Positions 21,439-31,384 of a DNA stretch of 64,000 bases are shown piece after piece. The notes beneath the pieces were generated by a model, which worked only from the letters and a program-made list of their open reading frames with translations, was not told where the DNA came from and searched no databases. The stretch is from Sugiyamaella lignohabitans (taxonomy: Eukaryota > Ascomycota > Dipodascomycetes > Dipodascales > Trichomonascaceae). The translations under genes were made by a program, and so were the position numbers. The stretch is taken from positions 2,170,001-2,234,000 of the forward strand of contig NC_031673.1 in NCBI RefSeq assembly GCF_001640025.1, written 5' to 3'. Position 1 is the stretch's first letter; the number at the start of each line of letters is the position of its first letter.

Positions 21439-22001
21439 CTAGTTGTTGGTACGGAACTTGTATCCACACTTGGGACACGTGTAGAAGACCGTGGCACCTT
21501 CGTCGGCACTACGAAGTTGTAGTGTGTGGTACTGCATCTCGTCGTGGCCACACTGGGGACACTTCTCTTTGATGGTGGCTCCTTCGTCGACGTCGTCTTT
21601 TTTGAGAATGGTTTTAACCACCGATTGCTTGGACTTCAGGGTCGACGGGAATGCATCTTCAGACGATCGCGTGACTACTGTCAGGTTCTCGAAATCTGGG
21701 GCTGTTAGCGACGGTTCGTGGTGGGGAGAGCGGTCTGCCTCCGGCGGCTGGGGCTCCGCCCCAGACCCCGTGGCTCCTCTCGCTACGCTCGAGTCGGGAC
21801 ATCTACGTCCCCAGACTAGTTAGGTGACGGTGGAGAGAGGATGTTGGTGTGATTTGAGCAGGTCGGGGGCTGGGGATACATACCTTTAGAGGGATAAGAC
21901 TGGCCACATTGGCGGCACTCGAGGTTTTTGCTTCGGTCAACAATACTGTCGAGCAGGTTTCCGCAGTCGACACAGAATATCAGACTTCCAACTACAGACA
22001 T
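21439..22001 (-). CDS. RPA12: RNA polymerase I subunit A12, two exons
   Basis: Exon 1 is 21884-22001 and exon 2 is 21439-21695, giving 124 residues (yeast 125). Donor GTATGT is at 21883 and acceptor CAG at 21696-21698, preceded by CTAAC. The junction gives SYPSKDFENLTVVTRSSED. The N-terminal zinc ribbon has C10, C13, C29 and C32. The C-terminal TFIIS-like ribbon has CPQC and CPKC with the RSADE acidic hairpin that stimulates RNA cleavage. A12 links polymerase I to cleavage and termination of pre-rRNA. The frame is open three codons further upstream to another ATG (22010), but homologues begin MSVVGSLIFC. The 188-nt intron contains a GC-rich element. Confidence 0.96.
21737..21796 (+). repeat. 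GC-rich element inside RPA12 intron
   Basis: Single type 1 copy (loop TCC, ending CTCGAGTCG), antisense to the gene. It occupies a third of the intron and lies clear of donor, branch point and acceptor. Confidence 0.93.
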
Positions 22002-22335
22002 GGTAATCAATGCAAGTGTCCAGGTGGAAATATGGGCCAGGACCGATAATGGCTTGGTGTATTTTGTATGGGATTACAGTTGATCTTGAATAGGATCACC
22101 AGAAAATATATTTTTCACGTTGATCTGCACCTCTTCCTCGACCCTGTGAATATCTGTGGGTTTATCTGCTCCCAAACTGAAGCGCCTCGAACGCCGCTAA
22201 CGCCGCACTATCTACGCACGGCGAGCGAGTGGAATTTCACTCTCATCGCGGGTACAGCATTTTCTTCTACGCGGTTCTCATGTTGATGATTTGATCTGTA
22301 CAAGCTTATCAAGACTAGTCACATACAGAGCAAAA

Positions 22336-24512
22336 ATGGCACAACAAATGGCAATGCCCGACCTGTCGAATGCCATTGTGGCACAGGACGAGATGGGCCG
22401 TCCCTTTATCATCGTTAGAGAGTAAGTACGGGTTGTTGGCTGCTGAGCCAGGGGTAGCTCAGTTCTACGGGACTTGTGATTTGAGTTGTGTAATCCATGA
22501 ACAGATAACTAACAAAATTATAGTCAGGGAAAGAAACAAAGGTAAGAATTCATTGGTGGGCTGGGTTTTTTTGCTATTGGTAGCTGAATGGTCAGTCCAG
22601 ATACTGTGGTTGTTGGAATGAGAGCGGCTTGGGTCGTGGACAGATAGATTGGTCTTGGCCTGGTTTTACGGTTTGACTATGTATTATTGTGTGATTAGAC
22701 AGTCAGAAGACAAAAAAAAGTCATTGCGGTTTCAAATTTGAACCTCGTTCGTTATGGTTAGAAGTGGATATATTCTAGTTTAGATTTGAAACTCCATCAT
22801 TCGAATATACAGAGCTATTAAAAGGGTCAAGAGTGACATAGGAGTAATCAACGGTGATTAAGAGTAATATGGCGACCAAAGTGTTTGAGAGTGATTAAGA
22901 GTGAATAAGAGTGAATAAGAGTGATTAAAAATGAGGTAGATCAAATCGATACTAACATATTAACAGAACTCACGGAATTGAGGCTACCAAGTCACACATT
23001 TTAGCTGCTCGGACAGTCGGTAATATCGTCAAGACATCGTTGGGACCAAGAGGTTTGGATAAGATCCTGATTTCGCCAGATGGTGATATCACTGTTACTA
23101 ATGATGGTGCTACTATTCTTGGTCAAATGCAATTGGATAACCAGATTGCCAAACTGCTGGTTGAGTTGTCCAAGAGTCAGGACGAGGAGATTGGTGATGG
23201 TACTACTGGTGTAGTGGTTATCGCTTCTGCTTTGTTAGAACAAGCTTTGGAACTCATTGACAAGGGTATTCACCCCATCCGTATTGCTGATGGTTTCGAC
23301 GAGGCTTGTAAACTTGCAGTTGCTCATTTAGATAAGATTGCTGACGTTGTTCCTGTCAGCACAGAGGATAAAACTAATCTGTTAAAGGCTGCTAGAACCA
23401 GTTTGGGCAGTAAGATCGTTTCTAAAGCACATGAGACTTTTGCACAGATTGCTGTTGATGCGGTGTTATCAGTGGCTGATATGGAGAGAAGAGATGTTGA
23501 TTTCGAGTTAATCAAGGTCGATGGTAAGCAAGGTGGATCCTTGGCTGATACTTACCTTGTCCATGGAGTTATTCTTGATAAAGACATGTCGCATCCTCAG
23601 ATGCCTCACGAGATTAAAGATGTTAAATTGGCTATTTTGACTTGTCCATTCGAGCCTCCTAAGCCCAAGACCAAGCATAAGCTCGACATCTCCACTGTGG
23701 AGGAGTTCCGGAAACTACAGACATACGAACAAGATAAATTCAAGGAGATGATTGAATACGTTAAAGATTCCGGTGCTAACCTTGTTATCTGTCAATGGGG
23801 TTTTGACGACGAGGCCAACCACTTGTTGTTACAAAACGAACTTCCTGCTGTTAGATGGGTTGGAGGTCCTGAGATCGAGCTTATTGCTATGGCCACCCAA
23901 GGAAGAATTGTTCCTCGTTTCGAAGATTTGACCAATTCTAAACTAGGATCGGCTGGATTGGTGCGCCAACTCGAGTTTGGTACTACTCGTGACCGTATGC
24001 TGGTTATTGAGCAATGTGCCAATGCCAAGGCTGTCACTGTTCTTGTCAGAGGAAGTAATCAAATGATTATTGACGAGGCCAAGAGAGCTTTACACGATGC
24101 TTTGTGTGTTGTTCGTAACTTGGTCACTGATAACAGAGTCGTTTACGGTGGAGGCGCTGCCGAGATCGCATGTTCAGTGGCAGTGGCCGAGGCTGCTGAC
24201 CGCCGAACCGGTATCGACCAATATGCATTCCGAGCATTCGCAACTGCTTTAGATGCTATTCCTATGGCTCTGGCAGAGAACTCGGGTATGTCTCCTATCG
24301 AGTCACTGGCCACTGTCAAGTCGCGCCAGATCAACGAGTCCAACGCCAGACTCGGTATTGACTGTCTGGGCACCGGCACCAACGACATGCGGGAAAACTT
24401 CGTCATCGATCCCCTCAACGGAAAGAGACAGCAACTGCTGTTAGCGACCCAGCTCACTCGTATGATCCTCAAAATTAACGACGTTATTGTCAGCGGCACC
24501 GACGAATACTAG
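22336..24512 (+). CDS. CCT5: chaperonin CCT/TRiC subunit epsilon, three exons
   Basis: Exons are 22336-22421, 22524-22541 and 22967-24512, giving 549 residues (yeast 562). Both introns have GTAAG donors; ACTAAC branch points sit close to the TAG and CAG acceptors. The joins read PFIIVRDQGKKQRTHGIEA, matching the conserved N-terminus. The second exon is only 18 nt. The ATPase signatures are present: [10 protein letters not shown] near the N-terminus and GDGTTGVVV after it, with GGGAAEI in the equatorial return. CCT5 is one of eight subunits of the cytosolic ring that folds actin, tubulin and WD proteins. CTG codons fall on conserved leucines here, showing the standard code. Confidence 0.97.
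22889..22928. repeat. four tandem 10-mers in CCT5 intron 2
   Basis: GAGTGATTAA, GAGTGAATAA, GAGTGAATAA, GAGTGATTAA in direct succession, with decayed copies extending left to about 22826. Confidence 0.85.
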
Positions 24513-24565
24513 ATTTTTATGTGTATAAAAAATATTATTACCCTTCATTTTGGCGGTGGGGGTCT

Positions 24566-24757
24566 GCCTCCGGCGGCTGGGGCTGCGCCCCAGACCCCGT
24601 TGCTCCTGCTTCGCAGGAGTTTTTGAGGGGTAAGTGAGTCAAGAGGAGGGATGCGACCCAGACCCTAAATATATCGCTTACAGGGGACCCGATGTCCGAC
24701 TCGAGCGCAGCGAGAGGAGCAACCAGGGTCTGGGGCGGAGCCCCAGCTGCCGGAGGC
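24566..24757. repeat. inverted pair of GC-rich elements
   Basis: Forward copy 24566-24619 (type 2) and reverse copy 24697-24757 (type 1, GCTGCCGGAGGC at its end), starting 54 bp after the CCT5 stop codon. Confidence 0.92.
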
Positions 24758-25052
24758 AGACCCCCCAGTGAGTGGGCTTCTTAACCCGTCATGGGGTGGT
24801 ATTTTGAGAGTTGGATGGCGCGGGTCTGGCAGAAACACAGCTTCAGGTACCTCTGCAGAAAAATACTGCACTAGTATGTTTATTGCAGCCGTGGATTGGT
24901 TGTGAATCTGTTAGACCCTCTAAAACAGGATTGTACGTCCACTTTCTACGATTTTTAAGCGAAAATTCCAGGCAAAATTCCGTCGCTAAAAAATGCCAAA
25001 AATGTGAAGATGGCGCTCTGGAAGACCCAGCGAACCGTTTTTCCAACAAGTG

Positions 25053-25125
25053 TTCCACGTGGCCTAATTGGCAAGGCGTCTGACTACGAATCAGGAGATT
25101 GCAGGTTCAAGCCCTGTCGTGGAAG
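25053..25125 (+). tRNA. tRNA-Arg (anticodon ACG)
   Basis: A 73-nt cloverleaf. Acceptor stem TTCCACG/CGTGGAA with discriminator G; D arm GGCCTAATTGGCAAGGC; anticodon loop CTACGAA within TCTGA/TCAGG (one mismatch); T arm GCAGG/TTCAAGC/CCTGT. A-box and B-box are intact and there is no intron. A T-run at 25154-25159 could end transcription. Confidence 0.95.
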
Positions 25126-25827
25126 ATAATTCAGGTTCGAAACCTGGCATCACTTTTTTGCTTTTCTATCAGCTTTTTTTTTTTTAGCTACCATTATTAT
25201 TCTTTTCTTCCTTGTTCCTTGATCTTTCAAACCATCTGTTATACTACAGAAACACTAAATACTGCCCTTCTTGTTTTAGTCGGGATAGAAAATGTACATA
25301 AAATACATATGAAACACCATCAACACATCAGCCTACCGTCATATGCTGTTCAAATATATATCGTATCTGCTACGTTTCAGATATAAAAGAAAAGAGCAAA
25401 AAATAAATAACAATATATGAAGGAGGAGCGTGATATAAGTGACCATGATCCTGAACACGAAATTAATAGTCCAGAAAAACCAGCCAGTTCATGCCATTTC
25501 GTACAGTAGCATATTATAAAAGAAACAGTCTCGAGACACTCAGTAGTGACCTGCATACTGCATCTGCAGCATGAAATATAGCTAACTTACTTTAATTATA
25601 GAGTGCTAGCTGTTATAAATGCAGCCGTATATCCCCCCTTAAAATGCAACGCGTCTAAACACATCAGCGAATTTCAGACTCCAAAACAAATATTGGACAT
25701 TGGACATTCGACAGCTGGCAAGCACAAGCATCCATTTTATTCCCCCTTTGAAAAAACAGGTCCTACCCGGACGTATTCCGCACAATAAACCACACCCACA
25801 TTACACATACACAAACCACGACTCGAA
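25126..25827. other. intergenic tRNA-Arg to CDC12
   Basis: About 0.7 kb. It starts with a perfect hairpin CAGGTT/CGA/AACCTG (25132-25146) resembling a tRNA T arm, then T-rich tracts and AT-rich promoter sequence. No gene seen. Confidence 0.5.
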
Positions 25828-27281
25828 ATGGCGGCCATTGGAATCCCCAACCTGCCCAACCAGCGGTAAGTGCAATTCCACACCCACGGGTCCAATTCCC
25901 GAAACTCGCAACCAAATCATCCAGGACGGCCATTTCCTGACCCACCCGACTCGAGCCTCTCAAAACTCCACTGGCCATACCCCACACCCGACTCGAGCGT
26001 AGCGAGAGGAGCCACGGGGTCTGGGGCGGAGCCCCAGCCGCCGGAGGCACGAGTCGGGGCCGGGAGTATTGCCTCCGGCGGCTGGGGCTCTGCCCCAGAC
26101 CCCGTGGTGCTCGCTTCGCGAGCAGTTTTGACTAACAGAGGTTTAGGTATAAGATTGTGGCAAGGAGAGGAGCCACTTTTACGATAATGTTGGCAGGTGA
26201 GAGCGGACTTGGTAAGACGACGTTCGTGAACACGCTCTTTTCAACAACTGTTAAGGGATATAATGACGACAGCTCGCGTCATAAGAAACCAATTCAAAAG
26301 ACAGTGGAGATTTCAGTGACTAAAGCCGAGCTGGAAGAGAAGGGGTTTAAGGTGCGGTTGAATATCGTCGATACCCCTGGATTCGGCGACAATGTCAATA
26401 ACCGAGATGCCTGGCAACCTTTGGTCGAGTTCATTGATGACCAACACGAGTCATATATGCGTCAGGAACAACAACCTAATCGTAAAGACAAGGTGGACAT
26501 GCGAGTTCACGCCTGTGTGTACTTTATTAGACCCACTGGTCATGGCTTGAAACCACTTGATATTGAGACTATTCGTAAACTATCGACGCGAGTCAACGTG
26601 ATTCCTGTCATTGCTAAAGCAGACACTCTTTCTAAAGAAGAAATTAGTGCATTCAAAGACAGAATCAGACAGACATTGCATGCTCAGAACATCCAAGTCT
26701 ACAGACCCGCTACTGAAGAGGAGCTCGGACCCAGTTCACAGGGCCCGGCTGGCGGACTTAATGGATCTGGAGCTAATGGAGCAGCCAGTGCCAATTCGCT
26801 GGCTCATGCTATTTATGACAGCATGCCATATTCAGTGATTGCATCCGAGAAGGACATTGTTGTTGGCGACGGCAAGCCTGTCAAGGGTCGTCAGTACTTG
26901 TGGGGAGTGGCCGAGGTCGAGAACGACGAGCATTGTGATTTCAATAAACTGCGTAACCTGCTTATCAGAACACACATGCTAGATCTGGTTCTGTCGACCG
27001 AGGAGCTGCACTATGAAGCATACCGTAGCCAGCAGATGGAGACCCGTCAATTTGGCGAGGGCCGTACCCACCGTCTTGTGAATCCCAAGTATAAGGAAGA
27101 AGAAGACGCACTTCGCAAGTCGTTCAGTGAACAAGTCAAGGCTGCCGAGGCCCGATTCCGCACCTGGGAAGCCACACTTATCCGCAAGAGAGACGAGCTT
27201 AACAAAGATCTCGAGGACACCCACAGCCAGATCCGGGCTCTCGAGGCCGAGTACGAGCAACTCGCCCGCCAAAAGCGATAA
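25828..27281 (+). CDS. CDC12: septin Cdc12, two exons
   Basis: Exon 1 is 25828-25865 and exon 2 is 26147-27281 (390 residues). The donor is GTAAGT at 25866, with branch ACTAAC at 26131-26136 and acceptor TAG at 26146. The junction reads NLPNQRYKIVARRGATF, matching fungal Cdc12. GTP-binding motifs are the P-loop GESGLGKT (30-37), DTPGFGD (switch II) and AKAD (G4). The septin unique element lies around DFNKLRNLLIRTH, and the C-terminus is a coiled coil (about 335-388). Cdc12 is a core subunit of the hetero-octameric septin rod at the bud neck. The 281-nt intron is largely made of two GC-rich elements. Confidence 0.97.
25989..26048 (-). repeat. GC-rich element in CDC12 intron (copy 1)
   Basis: Type 1 copy in reverse orientation, intact stems, 23 bp before the oppositely oriented second copy. 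Confidence 0.93.
26071..26124 (+). repeat. GC-rich element in CDC12 intron (copy 2, variant hairpin)
   Basis: The third module reads GCTCGC/TTC/GCGAGC instead of CTCCTGC/TTC/GCAGGAG. Both arms changed together and still pair, which is direct evidence for conservation of structure. Confidence 0.93.
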
Positions 27282-27380
27282 CCGCCTTCAATCTCCCCTT
27301 CCCCTGCACGATTTCGTTTTTTCTGTTTCTACGAGGTATCTAAATTTATATATGACTATCTACTGACCAGGGTGTGCACT

Positions 27381-27434
27381 GCCTCCGGCGGCTGGGGCTT
27401 CGCCCCAGACCCCGTGACTCCTGCTTCACAGGAG
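27381..27434 (+). repeat. GC-rich element (type 2)
   Basis: Third hairpin CTCCTGC/TTC/ACAGGAG with one G-to-A change that breaks a pair. Lies 100 bp after the CDC12 stop. Confidence 0.9.
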
Positions 27435-27468
27435 ATTGCTGGGACCTGAAACGACTTCACGAGGTGTG

Positions 27469-27522
27469 GCCTCCGGCGGCTGGGGCTCCGCCCCAGACCC
27501 CGTAGCTCCTGCTTCGCAGGAG
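27469..27522 (+). repeat. GC-rich element (type 2), tandem with previous
   Basis: Intact type 2 copy in the same orientation as the one 35 bp upstream, followed by a fragment CGACTCGAGC at 27542. Confidence 0.92.
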
Positions 27523-28014
27523 ACTGCTAGGACCGTTGAGAACGACTCGAGCCAAACGAAGTAACAATGAGAATAACTTTCAATGACTTTCAAGATATCA
27601 GTGAGACTCGGTCATAAGCATAATAAAATCGTGAAATGAATATATAATTATATTGTTCAGTTAAATAGTATATTGGAGAGCCAGACTGGAAGATGTTTTT
27701 TTTCAATATAAGTATCCTTTAACATCTACTGAAACTTGTCTACTTCTTTTTCAATTCCTACATCTACCTCCTTCTCCTCTGTTTGTCTCACTTATTCACA
27801 TGATTACATTCCATCTAGAATAGAGCAAATATTTCTGCTGATTTGATAGCAGGAAAGACTCGAGGTTCGCAGGAGACTGCTGGCACCGTGGAGGAAACGA
27901 CTCGAGCGGAGCGAGAGGAGCAGCCAGGGTCTGGGGCGGAGCCCCAGCCGCCGGAGGCAGACTCCCAGGAAGAAGATCAAGAGAGAGAATAAATATATTA
28001 AATGCAAAAGGGAG
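27523..28014. other. intergenic CDC12 / RPC34 3' ends
   Basis: Between convergent genes. Mainly AT-rich sequence with one further GC-rich element; no frame or RNA supported. Confidence 0.5.
27898..27958 (-). repeat. GC-rich element (type 1)
   Basis: Reverse copy preceded by a truncated GTTCGCAGGAG fragment at 27865, so two insertions or an internal rearrangement may be superimposed. Confidence 0.92.
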
Positions 28015-28992
28015 TTAGTTGATGAGCCACTCGTCGTAGTAGACGCATTCTTCGGCGTTGACAGGGCCGTCGCGGCCACAGTGGTCGACCACAGGACAGC
28101 GGCCGCAGGGCGACTCGGTGAAGCCGTCGAGAGCGTCGTCGAGTTCGTCCCCCTCGAACCCGCCGCCAAATGCAACCACACTTTGCCAGGTGGCTTTATA
28201 ACTGAAGCCCGCATCGCGGCGTTCGAGCCTGTCGTCGTACACGAGCACTTCACAAAGAGCTCGAATATCAGATACACCCAACTCGACATTGGTGATGCCA
28301 CTATCAGTGACAAATTTATGGATCTGCGTCACTGAAGGGTATCCTTTATAACTGGCAGGGTATGTAGCCTGCTGAGGACCCTGTTTATCGGCGAAATTGT
28401 CCTGTTCAAAAGCACGAGGAAACGTCAGCGACACTACGTATCTCCAGGTGATATTCAGCAGGTTTTCAATAAACTCAGAATCGAGTTCTGAATCTGTGAA
28501 CCATGGACCACCAGTTACCTCGACCGACGGCTGCAGTGATGCCAACATGTATATTTTTCTGGTGGGATATTTGACCGATTTGATTGCTTTAATATACCGC
28601 TGGTTCTCGAGACTCTTCAAACATCGCAATACTATACTCTGATGGAGATTGGTTCTCATTTTAATGGTCTTGGTCCAGATACCCTCCCGGCCAGCTGTCT
28701 CGATATACGAGTATACCATGGCCTCGTCGCTGGTCATATTCTTGACTTTCTGAGCATCTTCCACAGACACTGCCTGGAAACACAAACCTTGACTGTCCTG
28801 AGCCAGTTTGATCATCTGGTGGTTCACCAGCGTCTGGATATGTTCCATGAGCACCTTATTATTAGGGATTTTCGTGACTTCCAGCAGCTCTGTCTGGGTG
28901 AACAGGCTGCCGGGGGTCTTGATCGTAATCATAGTGCGATGAAGCTCAAAGGCCTCATCGGCCAGCCCCTCTATCGGCGACACAGACGACAT
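28015..28992 (-). CDS. RPC34: RNA polymerase III subunit C34 (RPC6)
   Basis: The 325-residue protein begins at the ATG at 28992 (MSSVSPIEGLADEAFELHR); the frame is open 31 codons upstream, but that part does not fit the family. Two winged-helix domains (about 10-75 and 83-150) include LFTQTELLEV and GIWTKTIKMRTNLHQ. The C-terminus carries a cysteine cluster CGRCPVVDHCG ... EEC, the site of the 4Fe-4S cluster known in Rpc34/POLR3F. C34 forms the C82-C34-C31 trimer that contacts TFIIIB during initiation at tRNA and 5S genes. The upstream region is filled with GC-rich elements. Confidence 0.96.
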   Translation of the reverse strand: MSSVSPIEGLADEAFELHRTMITIKTPGSLFTQTELLEVTKIPNNKVLMEHIQTLVNHQMIKLAQDSQGLCFQAVSVEDAQKVKNMTSDEAMVYSYIETAGREGIWTKTIKMRTNLHQSIVLRCLKSLENQRYIKAIKSVKYPTRKIYMLASLQPSVEVTGGPWFTDSELDSEFIENLLNITWRYVVSLTFPRAFEQDNFADKQGPQQATYPASYKGYPSVTQIHKFVTDSGITNVELGVSDIRALCEVLVYDDRLERRDAGFSYKATWQSVVAFGGGFEGDELDDALDGFTESPCGRCPVVDHCGRDGPVNAEECVYYDEWLIN

Positions 28993-29113
28993 TTCTCCTC
29001 GTTCCTCACACCTCTGTCTCGTCCTACAAACTTCCCATCTCCAGCATCGCTCTTTTGCTTCCTGAAAAAATCTCAGCCGTGCCATGGTAGGGGACCTCAG
29101 GGGGTGGCTCGCT

Positions 29114-29173
29114 GCCTCCGGCGGCTGGGGCTGCGCCCCAGACCCCCCGGCTCCTCTCGCTTCGCTCGAGTCG
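29114..29173 (+). repeat. GC-rich element (type 1)
   Basis: Intact forward copy 120 bp upstream of the RPC34 start codon. Confidence 0.92.
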
Positions 29174-29202
29174 GTTTCGTCGGGGGTGGCGGCTGTCTTC
29201 TA

Positions 29203-29250
29203 CGGAGCAGGAGCTACGGAGGCTGGGGCGGAGCCCCAGCCGCCGGAGGC
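29203..29250 (-). repeat. GC-rich element, partly decayed
   Basis: Reverse copy with intact GGGGCGGAGCCCC core and GCCGCCGGAGGC end, but the third hairpin is reduced to GGAGCAGGAGC. Confidence 0.85.
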
Positions 29251-29257
29251 ATAGTCT

Positions 29258-29273
29258 CCCTGCATATGCAGGG
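29258..29273. repeat. perfect 16-bp palindrome
   Basis: CCCTGCATATGCAGGG lies between two GC-rich elements. A related hairpin ATGCAGGG/CCAGGA/CCCTGCAT is at 29423-29444, again between two elements. Confidence 0.85.
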
Positions 29274-29349
29274 ACCACCGAGAAACTGGGTCTCAGAAAC
29301 CGCAGTTTCGCTCGATTCTTTTAATTCATTTATCAAAGGTCACGGATAT

Positions 29350-29403
29350 CTCCTGCGAAGCAGGAGCCAGGGGGTCTGGGGCACAGCCCCAGCCGCCGGA
29401 GGC
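29350..29403 (-). repeat. GC-rich element (type 2)
   Basis: Reverse copy with the CTCCTGC/GAA/GCAGGAG hairpin and GGGGCACAGCCCC core. Confidence 0.92.
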
Positions 29404-29449
29404 ACCACCCGTTCGTGTGCATATGCAGGGCCAGGACCCTGCATCAATT

Positions 29450-29502
29450 CTCCTGCGAAGCAGGAGCCACGGGGACTGGGGCGAAGCCCAGCCGCCGGAG
29501 GC
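29450..29502 (-). repeat. GC-rich element (type 2)
   Basis: Reverse copy in tandem with the previous one; core GGGGCGAAGCCC has lost one C. Confidence 0.9.
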
Positions 29503-29617
29503 AGGTGGAGAAGAGGAGGTTGTTCTATTAGCTTGTATTAAGTACGTCTATCAGCTTGTCTATATGCAAATCCGGAAGGAGAATGTGGTTGTTTGAGATT
29601 TTGTGGTTTATATGAGT

Positions 29618-30577
29618 TTACTCTTCTTCCGAGAGGAGCTTCTCGGCGTCGAGGGCGGCCATACAGCCGGAGCCGGCAGAGGTGATGGCTTGTCTGTATC
29701 TCTTGTCTTGGACGTCACCGGCAGCGAAGAGACCCTTGACAGAGGTCAGCGAGGTGCCGGGAACGGTCTTGACGTATCCGTCTTCGTCGGTCTCGACTTG
29801 GCCCTTGACGATGGCAGTAGCAGGGACGTGGCCAATGGCGTAGAAAAGACCGTTGGCTTCGATGTCTTTGGTCTCACCAGTAACAACGTTCTTGGTGGTG
29901 AGGTGGGTCAACAGCTTACCACTGCCCTTGGCCTCGACAGAAACTGTGTTGTAAAGAATCTCGACCTTGGGGTGAGAAGCCAGTCTCTTGGCCATGACAG
30001 CAGATGCACGCAAATGGTCCTTACGGACCAGAACAGTGACCTTGGATCCGTACTTGGTGAGGAAAAGAGCCTCTTCAGCAGCAGAGTCACCTCCACCAAT
30101 AACAACTAAAGGCTTATTTCTGAAAATAGGAACAGCTCCATCACATACAGCACAGGCAGAGATACCTTGTTGCCAGTAAGTCTCCTCACCAGGCAAGTGC
30201 AGACGCTTAGCAGAAGCTCCAGTAGCAAGAATAATAGCATCAGCAGTATGGGGCTCGGCATCTTCGTTGTATTCGGTCCAGAACTTGAAAGGACGTTCAG
30301 ACAAGTCAAGTTTAGCAACGGTTTCAGTAATGATTTCAGTACCGAAACGTTCAGACTGTTTTCTCATGTTCTCCATGAGTTCAGTACCACCAATGCCACT
30401 GGGGAAACCAGGGAAGTTCTCGATATCAGTAGTAGTGGTCAGTTGGCCACCAGCAGCAACACCGTTGGCAAGCATACCTTCATATAAAACAGGTTTCATT
30501 TCAGCACGAGCAAGATACACGGCAGCAGTGTGGGCAGCAGGGCCCGAGCCGATAATTACAACACGGTTATGGGTCAT
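29618..30577 (-). CDS. TRR1: thioredoxin reductase
   Basis: A 319-residue low-molecular-weight thioredoxin reductase from the ATG at 30577 ([18 protein letters not shown]). FAD-binding GSGPAAHT lies at the N-terminus, the redox pair C142-x-x-C145 (CAVCD), the NADPH-binding [10 protein letters not shown], and the C-terminal FAD motif [14 protein letters not shown]. Length and cysteine numbering match yeast Trr1. It reduces thioredoxin with NADPH. The frame continues upstream of this ATG for at least 58 codons without a stop and without another ATG, encoding a targeting-peptide-like segment (see the next entry). Codon use is strongly biased, as expected for a highly expressed gene. Confidence 0.96.
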   Translation of the reverse strand: MTHNRVVIIGSGPAAHTAAVYLARAEMKPVLYEGMLANGVAAGGQLTTTTDIENFPGFPSGIGGTELMENMRKQSERFGTEIITETVAKLDLSERPFKFWTEYNEDAEPHTADAIILATGASAKRLHLPGEETYWQQGISACAVCDGAVPIFRNKPLVVIGGGDSAAEEALFLTKYGSKVTVLVRKDHLRASAVMAKRLASHPKVEILYNTVSVEAKGSGKLLTHLTTKNVVTGETKDIEANGLFYAIGHVPATAIVKGQVETDEDGYVKTVPGTSLTSVKGLFAAGDVQDKRYRQAITSAGSGCMAALDAEKLLSEEE

Positions 30578-30751
30578 ATTGGACGATGTGGTTGAAAATG
30601 GTTTTTGTTGTTGAAGTTTTTGTTCGTTTAGTGATAAAGGAACAATAGATGCTAGAACAAGACGATTTGAATTCAGCAATCGCAGTGGCAGACGTGAAAA
30701 AAACACCTTGGACGAGTTTGAAGAGAGAATCTTGATGGCTGTGAAGAACAA
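30578..30751 (-). other. in-frame N-terminal extension of TRR1, mitochondrial-presequence-like, no ATG
   Basis: From the TTG at 30751, 58 codons are open and in frame with TRR1. They include [19 protein letters not shown] (Arg-rich, no acidic residues) and end in KPFSTTSS, a plausible cleavage region. An in-frame stop lies four codons further upstream. No ATG occurs in the roughly 300 bp before the TRR1 start. TTCACAG at about 30743 could be a 3' splice site to an upstream exon, but I see no ATG-bearing exon. Translation from a non-AUG codon is therefore possible. Confidence 0.55.
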
Positions 30752-31324
30752 GAACCGAGTTAATTAGCTGGATGATTTAAATTGTACTTGTACTTATTGA
30801 CTTCTTAGTACTTGTACTATTAAATAGTTATTGTTATTTGTTGTGGATGTTGTGGATGTTATACACTTTTACGAGTTGTAGAAGATGATGACGGAGAAAG
30901 TTTGTTGCGATATGCCTGTCTTTATATAATAATAAAATGACTAGTAGTAATCATTCACACACGATCTGAACGCTAATGCATCTGTCAGAAACTTTGTCAG
31001 GCTGCTTGCCGCGCCTGTGTATGATTAGGTAACTGAAGCGCGGAGCACGGCTATATGGCTGTTGTGATTGCCGAGCCCGCCAACCTACCGCCAGCCTGCC
31101 AGACACCCAGACCGGTTTGGGCCTAACGAGCCCGATGTGTCAGGCGGCCGAACCTGCAAGCCCGGGTGCATGAGATCCCCGTCACCTCCCCTGCTCGGAT
31201 ATCTCTGCCGTCGGACGCGCTACTAAACTGGCTCTAGCCCCTCTTACTTAACCGTCCTTAGAAATAAAAAATATCCGTGCTGGTAATGCGGCCGCTGCGG
31301 TATTACTCCGGTGCAGGGGGGGTT

Positions 31325-31384
31325 GCCTCCGGCGGCTGGGGCTCTACCCCAGACCCCGTGGCTCCTCTCGCTCCGCTCGAGGAG
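31325..31384 (+). repeat. GC-rich element (type 1)
   Basis: Core reads GGGGCTCTACCCC, with one pair lost in the stem. The copy ends CTCGAGGAG rather than CTCGAGTCG. Confidence 0.9.

Noticed and set aside
30880..30970. Possible C/D snoRNA with ATGATGA and CTGA in the TRR1 upstream region
   Set aside because: No terminal stem, no D' box and no known guide target.
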